This document shows, in pieces, positions 32,270 to 42,500 of a DNA stretch of 64,000 bases. Positions within the stretch are counted from its first letter, which is position 1, and the number at the start of each line of letters is the position of its first letter. Origin of the DNA: Spinacia oleracea (taxonomy: Eukaryota > Streptophyta > Magnoliopsida > Caryophyllales > Amaranthaceae); assembly GCF_020520425.1 (NCBI RefSeq), contig NC_079491.1, forward strand, positions 29,503,449 to 29,567,448, written 5' to 3'. Below the pieces are notes generated by a model that made no database searches, had not been told where the DNA came from, and saw only the letters and a list, made by a program, of their open reading frames with translations. The position numbers and the translations under genes are program-made.

Positions 32270-32420
32270 GGGGTTGGTGTATAGTTGTTGTGGAAGTGAG
32301 GGTGAAGAGTGAATGAGAATCTGAAACCAAGGAAATAAGAGTAAATAGGAAGGCATAGCAATGACAAGATCATGAGGGACATTTGACTCCTTTTTAAACT
32401 TTATATCTAAGCCACTATCA
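32126..32420 (-). promoter_or_regulatory. Leader and promoter of the OVATE gene
   Basis: Minus strand has a TATA-like GATATAAAG near 32400. The presumed leader of about 250 bases contains an (AAC)n microsatellite (32221-32272). It also contains a 66-codon upstream frame (32156-32356) with an Asn run, which could damp translation of the OFP if the transcript starts where suggested. Confidence 0.45.
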
Positions 32421-33172
32421 TATCAATATCCACCACTTTTATTCATAAACGTAAGTATATCTTGCTCAAGGGTTTTTGTCAGCTACTTCTATTTTCCCAT
32501 GTGAACTTCCATCACAAAGATACTTTTTACTATTTCGTTAATTGGTTACTTCTCCTGAAAATGACTTCAATCACGAATACATGTCTAGCTTTATCCAATT
32601 CATATCTGTTGTGATAATATGAAAAATTAGAACAAACTTTTCTGATGTATAAACTGATTGGTGAACAATTGTTGCGTTGTGGATATCCACTGTCCTAAAA
32701 GACGATTTCACGCTACCTCTCGGTGCAGTAGAACAGAATGCGGTCGCCCTCCAAGATTAGCGCAATTCCAACTTTGTGTGCACTCACAGAACCGGATAGA
32801 GCCAGAACATATGCCCAAAACCGAGAGCAATTTTGTGTGAGAGAGAGTAATGTGTTTTTTTTATTTTTCTGGAAAAGTGTATGAATGTTTCTGTGTTTTT
32901 TAATGAACCAAAATTCGGATTAAGTAATCAGAATTAAGGAGAGCAACAACCATAAACGGCTGAAAAAACAAAGATTGTAACGGCAAAAACCGGATAGAAA
33001 TTATCAATGCTGTAACGGACATCATTAACGACTTAACCAAAAAAGCACAGTACCAAAAAGAATAGCTAAGGCCCACAAAACTCACCCCACGTCCGCGGAC
33101 AGCATTGCCAAGGCCAGAGCCCAGCAAGGCCCGACGCGCACGCGAGTGTGTTATGTGTCCGCTCATATCAAG
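32421..33172. other. Unassigned intergenic DNA
   Basis: 32660-33165 is less AT-rich than its surroundings and has phrases such as ACGCTACCTCTCGGTGC and CCCACGTCCGCGG. It may be an old LTR or gene remnant, but I see no termini, duplication or coding motif. Confidence 0.35.
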
Positions 33173-33771
33173 GTTGTTAGGATCGGGATCCCACCTTGGA
33201 TCGGTGAGGGGGGTAGGATCGAATCGGTAGAATCGGATCGTAAGAAAATTATAAAAGGGAGTAAGAAAAATGATGCTAAATGAATAAATATATATCTTTC
33301 AAATAATATAAATGCTAAATAAATATTTTTCCTCACATAATATTGATATTTTAAAGCCAATATGGCTTTGTAATAGTTATATATATTATAGAAGAGAAAC
33401 ATTTTCGTTCATGAAGTTGGGTTATCAATTTTTAGGATTAAAGAGAAATTAAGTTAGTTGCTTTAGAGATCATTTTAATAAGTAAAATGTAGGATCGACC
33501 GATCCTGCTTTTTACTTTACGATTCTATACGATCCTGCTCCGATCATGTACGATCCTGACCGATCCTGCACCAATCTAAGTGAAAAGTAGGATCTTGCGA
33601 TCCAATTACGATCCCACCGATCCTATACGATCCTACCGATCCTGCTACGATCCTGACCGATCCTACTACGATCCCACCATTCCGGCGATTCTGCTTGCGA
33701 TCTGAATCGTTTTGCAAAAAATGGATCGTAGGATCGTACGATTCTACGACCCGGATCGCGATTCTAACAAC
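33173..33771. mobile_element. TIR element built of GATCC-type repeats
   Basis: Ends GTTGTTAGGATCGGGATCC and CGATTCTAACAAC are inverted relatives. The flanking 200 bp on the right are a degenerate array of CGATCCTRC / CGATCCYAC units on both strands (33495-33755); the middle is AT-rich. No ORF of substance. No clear target duplication, so class is uncertain. Confidence 0.55.
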
Positions 33772-34120
33772 AATGACTCATACCACTCTCACACTTTCTC
33801 AAACAAGAGTTAAACCCACACCCCAATTAATAAACAAGGAAAATATGAGAAGTTTTTCCAATTTGAAATTCTCTTATTTTTACTCTCCTTTCTTTGTGTT
33901 TCCTAACAAGAACTTCCAACAATATCATCACACCTTAATGTATACATTGTGAGACAAATAAAATAAAAGCAGTTCTTGGTACAACATCAATTCAAATCAA
34001 AGGTAAAATGTGTTTGAAATTATAAAGGAGGCGAGAGAGGGGAAAGTAAATAGAAAAATTATATTACTATTTCATTCAATCCAATTAATTAAGTTACATC
34101 AAGCAACTTCATAAAACATA
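33772..34120. other. AT-rich spacer
   Basis: No ORF, inverted repeat or motif I can support. Confidence 0.5.
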
Positions 34121-34494
34121 CTCCCTTCGTTTCTTTTTGTTTGTTACGTTTGGACTTTTGCACATTTATTAACGTATAATAAAGATTCTTTTTTCTTTTT
34201 TATTAAAAAAATAAACCCAAGTAAATCAATCCACTAATCCTTACAACAACCAATAAGATTTTTTTAGTTATCAAAATGAACCAATAATGAAAAAACACAA
34301 AGATTATTAACTTAACATACTTGGAAAATTGTAAAGAAATTTAAAGAGTTGAAAAAATTGGACCAATTAAAATTAAAAGATGGCACAAAAAATGATAGTA
34401 TAATAAGTTTATAAAAGGAAAGATTCTCCCACGTAACAAACATTGTGAAACACCCTAAAAGGAATACGTAACAAACAAAAAGAAACGGAGGGAA
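34121..34494. mobile_element. Stowaway-like MITE, family M1 copy a
   Basis: Ends CTCCCTTCGTTTCTTTTTGT and CAAAAAGAAACGGAGGGAA, with TA outside both ends. It shares TTTGTTACGTTTRGACTTTTG and ATAATAAGTTTATAAAAG with the copy at 34659. Confidence 0.87.
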
Positions 34495-34658
34495 TACTAC
34501 ATTATGTGAAATAATCCACTAACCCATTATTACCCACTAATAATACTCATGTACCTAAAATTAAGAAATATGATAATCATGTCCCATAATCCATTAAACT
34601 ATAATTTTGGGAGTATTTCCAATAAAATGTTACCACCACTCCCAAGTCATAACATATA

Positions 34659-35053
34659 CTCTCTCCGTTTCTTTTTGTTTGTTACGTTTAGACTTTTGCA
34701 CGTTTATTAACATATAATAAATATTATTTTTTTAAATACTTTATATTCCATCATTAATCCTGATTTTATTTTTCCAAAATCTGACATTTATTGTCTCTTT
34801 GAATATAGTGCAAAGCAAGTTCATTTTTTATTAAAAAAAATAATCCCAAGTGAAACCTTTGCCAACCGAGGACAATTTTACTTGGGAAATTGTAAAATAT
34901 GTAATGAATTGAAAAAATTGGACCAATTAAATTAAAAGCCGACACAAAAAATAACAGTATAATAAGTTTATAAAAGAAAAGATTATCCCACATAAAAAAC
35001 ATTGTGAAACACCCTAAAAGAAAACCGTAACAAACAAAAAGAAACGGAGAGAG
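34659..35053. mobile_element. Stowaway-like MITE, family M1 copy b
   Basis: Ends CTCTCTCCGTTTCTTTTTGT and CAAAAAGAAACGGAGAGAG, flanked by TA (34657-34658, 35054-35055). Same orientation as copy a, 164 bp away. Confidence 0.87.
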
Positions 35054-35460
35054 TAATTACAAACATGAAGATTTTTTTATAACTAAAAAACAGAGGGAGT
35101 ACTAAATGTTACATAGTACTACCTTAACTCAATTTTTGGTGATCTTTCGGCTGCATCTTTAAATTATTAATGCAATTATTATTGTTTTTAACAAAAACTA
35201 AATTTGGGTTATGGAAAACATGGTATCCGGAGTATGTATTTTCAGTCTAATTGTGTTTACTTAAAGAGACTCAAGCTCAAACCAAAAAAGAAAAGAAAAA
35301 GAGAGACTCAAGCTGGCTACTAAAAGCGTTTTAATTTTGATTTCACTTGCACAAAATTGGGAAACTCCGTAAATTATTGAAGTTAAGCCCAATGGTAAGT
35401 GGTAACTATTAGGTTCATATTGCACTCATACCGTCATACGGTAGTATGGAAAATCAAAAG
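35054..35460. other. Spacer with an isolated MITE-like end
   Basis: ACAGAGGGAGTAC near 35090 resembles a MITE terminus without a partner. Otherwise AT-rich, nothing else supported. Confidence 0.45.
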
Positions 35461-35461
35461 A

Positions 35462-35750
35462 TCTTGTGCGCACAAGGTGTACAATAAATTTATTGTACAC
35501 TAAGGTAACTTTTACATAGTTATTTATAACTTTTACTATGTTTTGATTAACTTTTATATTATAACAAAAAAAAGCTTGATAGATAAACATTTTAAACGGT
35601 TAAATAACTAATTTTATACATTTTTAGTGATTTTGAAAAAATATTTTTTTATTAAAATGAAAAAAATTAACTAAAAAATGTATAACTTTTAAATATATAA
35701 AGGTAACTTTAACGTATTTTAAGTTTACTTTAAAAATGTGAGAAAAAGTA
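35462..35750 (+). repeat. Inverted-pair repeat, left copy
   Basis: Starts TCTTGTGCGCACAAGGTGTA. It aligns over about 290 bp with the reverse complement of 37195-37516, sharing ACAATAAATTTATTGTACAC, GTTTTGATTAACTTTTATAT and TTGATAGATAAACATTTTAA. It lacks the inner terminus seen in the right copy. Confidence 0.75.
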
Positions 35751-36478
35751 AAAAAAATCGGTGACGGAACCTCACATTGCCCGAATTTTAAGTGGTACCA
35801 ACATTCAGTGATCGATTCATAAAACTTTAGGAAGTAAAAAAAAACTCAACCGCTTCCCCTCTTCAGTTTTTCACTATTCCTCCTTTAAAACCCTAAATTT
35901 TTTAATGGCTATCAAAAAAATTATTGGAGATTGTTTAGGTCTATTCTTTTGATTTCATATACTCCATTATCGGCTTATTGGAGAGAGTTTGGTCTATGTT
36001 TATACATAAAGATTTGTGCGATGTTACGCCAGATGTCAGTTCTACGTCTAAAATCAAAATGTTTTAAGATTTAATTCAATCTCAAAACTACAACAGGTCG
36101 AAACACTCACTCTCATAAAAGAAGTTGTATCATACAACGATGTAAAAGAAGATATTCATCCAAGTTAGATATAATCCAAATTGTTTTGTATCTCGTATTT
36201 GTTAATTTCGATATCTATAGTAGATATCATACGATAATTATTATAATGAAAACCCAAATATTTGTAAACAAAAGGTATCAAAATCAAAATATCCACGGAT
36301 AAATTATTTGTAGAACAACCAAGTCATAAGAGGTGCACAATCATATACAAGTATTACTCTATTAAACAACAAAAATCAAAATGAAGAGTCGTATGTTGAA
36401 CAGTAAATAAAACTGTACACTTGGTACGTAGGTATGATGATGTATTGTTAAACTATAAGATTCAGTTGCTTATAATTA
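35751..36478. other. Spacer inside the inverted pair
   Basis: AT-rich. Includes the probable 3' UTR of the small gene at 36479-36883. No other feature recognised. Confidence 0.45.
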
Positions 36479-36883
36479 TCAGTCATTCCCAACGGAGAAG
36501 CACAGACCTATAAACCTTCTGAAAAACTTCTTAAATTTACCGACATTGAGAGTGGAGGATGGTGCTGGTTTGGGTGCCAAAAATTGATCTTCGTTAATAG
36601 TGATTCCATTAGTCGAAAGCTCTGGTAACGGACGAGCCAGAAACTTCTTCCACCATGGAATTCTTCTTTTTGAGTAAGGTATAACATCTTTGAAACAGGT
36701 ATATGATTCCATCCTAGTTAATCTTTTTCTATTATTATTATTCAATCTAAAGCTTTTCTTCTTCTTCTTCTTCTTCTTCTTCAAATTACCAGCTGCAGGT
36801 TTTATGGTATTCAACCCTAATTCAGTCGGATCATACTCGTCGTAGTCTATCAGATCAACTACCCTACTACTTCTCTTACCCAT
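36479..36883 (-). CDS. Small basic protein of unknown function
   Basis: 134 residues in one exon from ATG 36883 to a TGA-type end at 36479. I do not recognise a family. Visible parts: an acidic tyrosine-rich start (VVDLIDYDEYDPTELG), a run of nine lysines (35-43), a basic patch NRKRLTR, an aromatic basic patch RRIPWWKKFLARPLPEL and a basic C-terminus GKFKKFFRRFIGLCF. The strong net positive charge suggests nucleic-acid or membrane-surface binding; this is inference. A TATA box at the right distance supports a real gene. An alternative is a chance ORF, but 134 codons in such AT-rich DNA is unusual. Confidence 0.6.
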   Translation of the reverse strand: MGKRSSRVVDLIDYDEYDPTELGLNTIKPAAGNLKKKKKKKKKSFRLNNNNRKRLTRMESYTCFKDVIPYSKRRIPWWKKFLARPLPELSTNGITINEDQFLAPKPAPSSTLNVGKFKKFFRRFIGLCFSVGND

Positions 36884-36970
36884 GCTAACTGCTAAGCTAG
36901 TATGCTAACTGCTTTGCTTTTTTTTTTTTTTTTTAATTATTATTATTATTACTTGCTAATCTCTTTTGCT

Positions 36971-36977
36971 TTTTATA
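36971..36977 (-). promoter_or_regulatory. TATA box of the small basic protein gene
   Basis: Minus strand TATAAAA about 88 bp upstream of the ATG at 36883. Confidence 0.55.
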
Positions 36978-37194
36978 CCTCGCGATAGCTATTAGAGTTT
37001 CAACGTAACTAATCTCCCTAATACGATATCTAGTAGGGTTTTATTGAAATACGAAAATACAAGTATGTTATACGCTTAAACTTCCTTTCCCTAAACTGTT
37101 TTTAATTCTGTCTAATATATACAGGTAGAAGTTTCTAGAATTTTATTAAGGATAAATCATTTTTTACCACCTAAAAATATCGAAATATCTTTTT

Positions 37195-37516
37195 CAAAAA
37201 TTCTTATTTACAAGGGTTGTACAATAAATATTGTATACCGAAGTAAAAGTTAACTTAAAATGCTTAAAAGTTAAGCTTATATATGTAAAATTTATCTAAT
37301 TTTTAGTGATAATTTTTTTTATTTTAATAAAACTTATTTCTTCAAAATCACTAATAATGTATAAAATTAATCATTGAACTCTTTAAAATGTTTATCTATC
37401 AATTTTTTTTTACTAATATAAAAGTTAATCAAAACTAAGTTAAAGTTAAAAAAAATGGGTAAAGGTTATTTTGGTGTACAATAAATTTATTGTACACCTT
37501 GTACGCACAAGACCTT
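37195..37516 (-). repeat. Inverted-pair repeat, right copy (MITE-like)
   Basis: Its two ends are themselves inverted: CTTATTTACAAGGGTTGTACAATAAA on the left (26 bases, key block TTGTACAATAAA) against TTTATTGTACACCTTGTACG on the right, so it looks like a complete MITE. A short piece of the same family is at 26108-26136 (TTCTTATTTACAAGTGGTGC). Confidence 0.7.
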
Positions 37517-37632
37517 TTGTATCTTTTTTTACCACCTAAAAAAACCTAAACATGTATTTTACCACCTAAAAAGAATTTTAAACTTGTTTTTCTACAACCT
37601 GTAAAATGGAGTTGTATTTCTAGAATGTAGTA

Positions 37633-38061
37633 CTCCCTCCATTTCTTTTTTATGTATCAATTTGGAATCTGGTGTGGTTTTTAAGAAAATTAGAATATTG
37701 GTTTGTATGGGTATAAGTGTAATGATTGGGTGTAAGAGAAATGATTGGGTGTAAGAGATTATAATAAATAAAGGAGTGAGAAAATAATAAAGAAATAAGG
37801 TAAGAGAGAGGAGTGATAATGATGGTTGATAAAGGAGGTGAGAGAGTGGGTATATGGGGAAGGGAAAAGAATTAAATATTATGGGTGGGGAAAATTAGGT
37901 GAGAATATGGGTAGAATCTTTAGTTATTTTGGTAATTAGATAGAAATGTAAGGGTATTTTAGGATAAAATGTATGTCCAAAAATAGAATAGATTCTAAAT
38001 AGATACAACAATATGAAACGCTTAAAATAGAAACGGATACAACAAAAAGAAACAGATGGAG
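37633..38061. mobile_element. Stowaway-like MITE upstream of the DUF1279 gene
   Basis: Ends CTCCCTCCATTTCTTTTTTA and AACAAAAAGAAACAGATGGAG (terminal block ACAGATGGAG), flanked by TA. The interior repeats AATGATTGGGTGTAAGAGA. It ends 192 bp before the ATG of the gene at 38254, within the likely promoter. Confidence 0.85.
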
Positions 38062-38253
38062 TAATAAAATAGGTGCACTCAAGACTTTTTTGGAAAAATA
38101 AAAGTGGACAAAGGACATGAAACGTGGTATTGTAGAAAGCCATATGGGCCGTAAAAGAGTTGAAAGGCTGGGCCACAAAGGAAGCCTTTTATAGTTTTAT
38201 GTAATTGTTTGTATTTGTATTGTATGGACAAGAAGAGTTGAGGAGCATCAAAC

Positions 38254-39005
38254 ATGAGTCGGGCTGCTTCTTCTTTCATCCTTTCTCTCTCATCCTCTGC
38301 TTCTTCTTCCTCCTCTATCTTCCATGATAGAACTGGAAGTAGCAGGTTCATAATATACAAGAAAGTAACATGGCTTTCTTCAATTTCAAATTACAGATTT
38401 CAAGTAAGAGCTGTTAAAGATAAAACCAAGGATACCCCAACCCCAACCCCATCATCGTCATCATCATCTTCATCATCATCAGCAGATGAGATCACTAAGA
38501 AATACGGACTTGAAGCTGGTCTTTGGAAGGTAATTTTAATTTTATTAATTTGTTTATTGTTTGATTAACATGTTATTGATTAATTTGGGTTTCTATTTAT
38601 TTAAAAAGAAAAAAGTAATAAAAATAAGGGTATGGTGGTGAATGGTGAACCCAGATATTCAGCTCAAAGGAAGACGAAGGCGAAGAAGGGAAGAAAGAGA
38701 AAACAAAGGGAGAGGAAGCAAAGGAGTTGCTGACAAAATATGGAGGAGCATACTTGGCAACTTCCATCACATTATCTGTAATATCATTTACAATATGCTA
38801 TGCTCTTATTAATGCTGGTGTTGATGTCTCAGCCTTACTTCAAAAGCTGGGAATATCATCAACAGAAACAGGGGAGAAAGTTGGGACATTTGCACTTGCA
38901 TATGCAGCTCACAAGGCCGCATCTCCTATCAGGTTTCCGCCAACAGTTGCTCTCACTCCCATTGTTGCTTCCTGGATTGGCAAGAAAGTAGATAAAGATA
39001 ACTGA
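38254..39005 (+). CDS. Plastid-targeted DUF1279 (FAM210-like) protein, two exons
   Basis: Exon 1 is 38254-38529 and exon 2 is 38655-39005, joined in phase 0 (donor AAG|GTAATT, acceptor CCCAG|ATA), giving 208 residues. The N-terminus is rich in Ser and hydroxylated residues (MSRAASSFILSLSSS...) and reads as a chloroplast transit peptide. A linker with a poly-Ser run and an acidic/Lys stretch follows. The DUF1279 domain (about 118-202) shows LLTKYGGAYLATSITLS, a hydrophobic transmembrane helix to CYALINAGVDV, and ETGEKVGTFALAYAAHKAAS plus PIRFPPTVALTPIVA. FAM210 relatives are organelle membrane proteins; the plant members lack a settled biochemical role. It is convergent with E2F, whose stop lies 565 bp away. 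Confidence 0.9.
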
Positions 39006-39569
39006 TCCCAGAAATATATATATATATAGACTACATACTTTTCTTCGATTTGTGTAATACCAGAATATGTTATTGGATATATGTAGCGGATTCAACTCTT
39101 TGTCATTTCATTGTGAATTTGCATTTTAGTGTGTTCAGACTTCAGAGCCAATTCAAGAACCATTAACTGTCTAGAAAGTTATTACAATTTTTACAATCAC
39201 ACCAGACTTAATTGCTGGCCTATCTCAAACAATTTATCCCACTCAACAATTGGAGTATGTCACCAGCTAATTACTCCATCTGTTCTCACTAAGACCAACA
39301 ATGTAATATACAGGCTACACCTACAGACTAACAGCTAAAATGTCCCAGTTTCGTTCACAATTAAGCGATTATCCCTACCATCCGCCTGTACAAAACATCA
39401 GGAACAATCTCTCACTTTATGCACAGAACAATGATGTTGCAGCTTGTCCTTGAAACGGTTTTCTGCCAAATTTCCAGGATGGATCATATTAGGTAAGAAG
39501 CTCAGTTCAATCCAAGCAATAGAGATCAGGATGAAGAACATTGGCAAGTGTCTAAGAACTTCATGTCAA
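39006..39569. other. Convergent intergenic region between DUF1279 gene and E2F
   Basis: Holds both 3' UTRs and no ORF of note. An AT repeat (ATATATATATATA) lies at 39015-39028. With only 565 bp between the stops, the two transcripts may overlap at their ends. Confidence 0.6.
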
Positions 39570-42500
39570 TCACCTCCCAGTTGTGTTAGTAGGGAGAACT
39601 TCTGCTGCACTTGGGGGTGGGCTTTGTGGCTGTGGTGTGCCAACAGCATAGTCTTCATGGATAGTCCCTAATTCATTCCATTCAACTCCAGCTATCAACG
39701 AGTTAGGGAATCAATTTTCAATTTTCTATGAACTTGGGAATCCAGAATGAATTGAGACAACTGTTATTTAGTTTTCTTTAGGGGAACTTAAGAATTATTT
39801 TGTAACGAGTAACAAAGTTGAACAGAAATAACAAAAATTGAAAGGATACAATCTGTTCTCCACATGTCAGTAATGCTGACATCATTATCTGATAGCAACC
39901 AGTAATCAGCATCACTCTGTAGAGGAAGCACAGGCCATAAATGTATTAGCTCTCATAAAATCAACTTTAAAAGCCAAAATTAACAAAACGCAAATATCAG
40001 ACTCAATATCCAAGTCCAATAATTTAGACAGGTATTTGATGTTAGGGTAAAGCTTGTTTGGAAGATCCAACAAGATAAAAATTTAAATAACAATCTACGG
40101 AGTATATAAATAAGATACCATGTCCTTGCTAATGAGAGCAACAAAATACGTAACCTGGTCTGAATATAAAATTCAAAAATATTCTACCATACGTAATAAA
40201 ATCATTATCACACTTACATCAACTTCAGGTACTATCTTCATGATTCCACTCACAAAGTCCTGAGGAGCATTGGCATCTGAACAGATTGCAAGGGTACCTT
40301 GTCCTTGCATTTCAGTCTTATCATCTCTGCGTTCATACTTGGCTGCAGCTGTTGTTTCTTCGTCATAACCTGAAGTACTTGGTATACTTGGCGGAGGCTC
40401 AGCACCACTGATCTCCTCAAACTTCTCTTCAAATTGACTAGAAAAAAGTGCAAACAAAGACGGGAATTGGTTTACAAGTTGCAAATGCATGCAAGTTGAA
40501 CATCCGAAGTCCAACAAATCGTTAAAGAGGCCAAATCGATCACTCAGCAAGGCAAAACATATCGTATATTCAAGAGACCACAGAGGTAACCAAAAAAAAA
40601 CTGTCCTCTAGGTAAAACTTGAATTCCAATGAGACAACTCATTTTACTCTTACCTTTTTTTTTCCCAAGCTGAGAATGAAAAAATACCATTTCCTGCTTA
40701 TTTCAGAAGCACTTTAAACCCATCTAAAAATTATCCTGGCTAAATAACTCTCTTAGTAGAGCACAAAGATAGAAAATACAGAAGATAGGAAATCAGACAT
40801 ACAGAATACACATATCAGAGGTAATTGATTTCTTTCACCAGAGGCATAAGGAATGTTAGAGGCGTGCACAACAATGCCAACCCATGCACCAGACTGCCAG
40901 AGGCATAAGAAATATTAGATATAATACCTGACGAGATAGACATCAATAGGACCCATTGTGCTCCTAAGAACTATTCTGTATCTTCTTTGTGGATAATCAA
41001 CAGCCTAATACATTAAACATGTAGGCGAACGTCAGTAATGTTGATAATAAACTATGTATATAACAAAATGCTGTATTTAACCTTTGAACTTGCCTCATCT
41101 GGATCTGGAACCTCCAAAGTTGTGCCATGTGGAGCTTTGATTGCTATCAAGGTTTCATTCTGTCATAAGCCACATATTACAAGTTACAAATAACACATAT
41201 AGGCTTATAGCAGCAAGCCCTAATATCAATTTAAGGAAAATTCTAATATGAATTAGTGGAGAATCACTGAAATATCTTAAATAGGAAAAGTACGAAGCAG
41301 CAAACCTGAAAACAGGGTAAGCCCTTTATGTCTTCTTCTGTTACAAACAGCCACCTAAATAATGCCATATACAAGTCAGACTCAAAGATTGTTGCCAGCT
41401 AATTAGAATTAACATAAATTACGAAAAGCTGAGAGGGGCTGGGGTATAGAGAGGTTGAAATCTTACTTCTGATTATTTTCTTCTTCACTCATTTCCCTCA
41501 ATCTTTCTTGCATTTCTCTACAATACATTAAAGCATCAGTGTTATTTAAGGTGGGGAAAGAAAACATAATAGGCTTTTCAAGTAGACTCATAATGAATTG
41601 ACCTTATTTGCTCATCCAATTTACGTTCTTCCATTGACAGGTTTTCAACATCTGCCTGCAAGAGAAGATTACGTGTGAGCTAACAGTCTAACACCAAACA
41701 AAGAGAAGTAAATGTGAGTACAAAAGTGAGGAACACATGGGCCTTTTTACATTGCTGCAAACATACTACTATACTACACACCTGTAGACTAGTAACGCTA
41801 TCATCGGCCTCCCCCGGCCTTGAGACATCAAGTCCCCTGATCAATTAGTCAAACATTAGCCCAATTCTCCACAATAAGGGCCACATAAATATTTAGATGT
41901 AAAGGCAAGCTAAAGAAAGCTGCTAAAACACACACACACACACAACCACACACACGCCCAGATATACATACACACACACATGACACATGTCAAGTCATAC
42001 ATACTTCCATTGTATCCTATTCTTCAACTTCTTTTCTATGAGACCAATGCCCTCAAGAACATTAGTAATATCATAGATACGCCTCTTTTGGACCTGAAGA
42101 ACACAAAAGAAACATCAGATCACTTCAGAAAGAGACAAGAAAGAGCCCAGTGCAAGTATCACAAAAATCACCTCCAAAGTATCAGCAGCTTTGTTTAAAT
42201 CAAGAATACCATCTTCTGCATGTTTGATCAAATTTATAAATTTCTTCGTCAAAAGTCCTGGATCGGGAAAAGGAACTCATTAATTCATTATCAGCAGTAA
42301 CATCACCAAATTAAGATCATATGCAATGCAGCAAAGCAAATGTAGAAAAAAAAAATCGGCTGAACGTTGAACAAATTACTAAGGAGACAGTGTCAGGTCA
42401 ATTACCAAGGGAGCTATCATAGCGACAAGGACCAACTGGAGTCAGGTTGTTGCCCGGAGAACCTGCAAAGTTGATGTTGTCAACTACTGTAAAACATAAA

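Noticed and set aside
32660..33165. Possible LTR or gene remnant
   Set aside because: Higher GC than surroundings but no TG/CA termini, duplication or coding motif.
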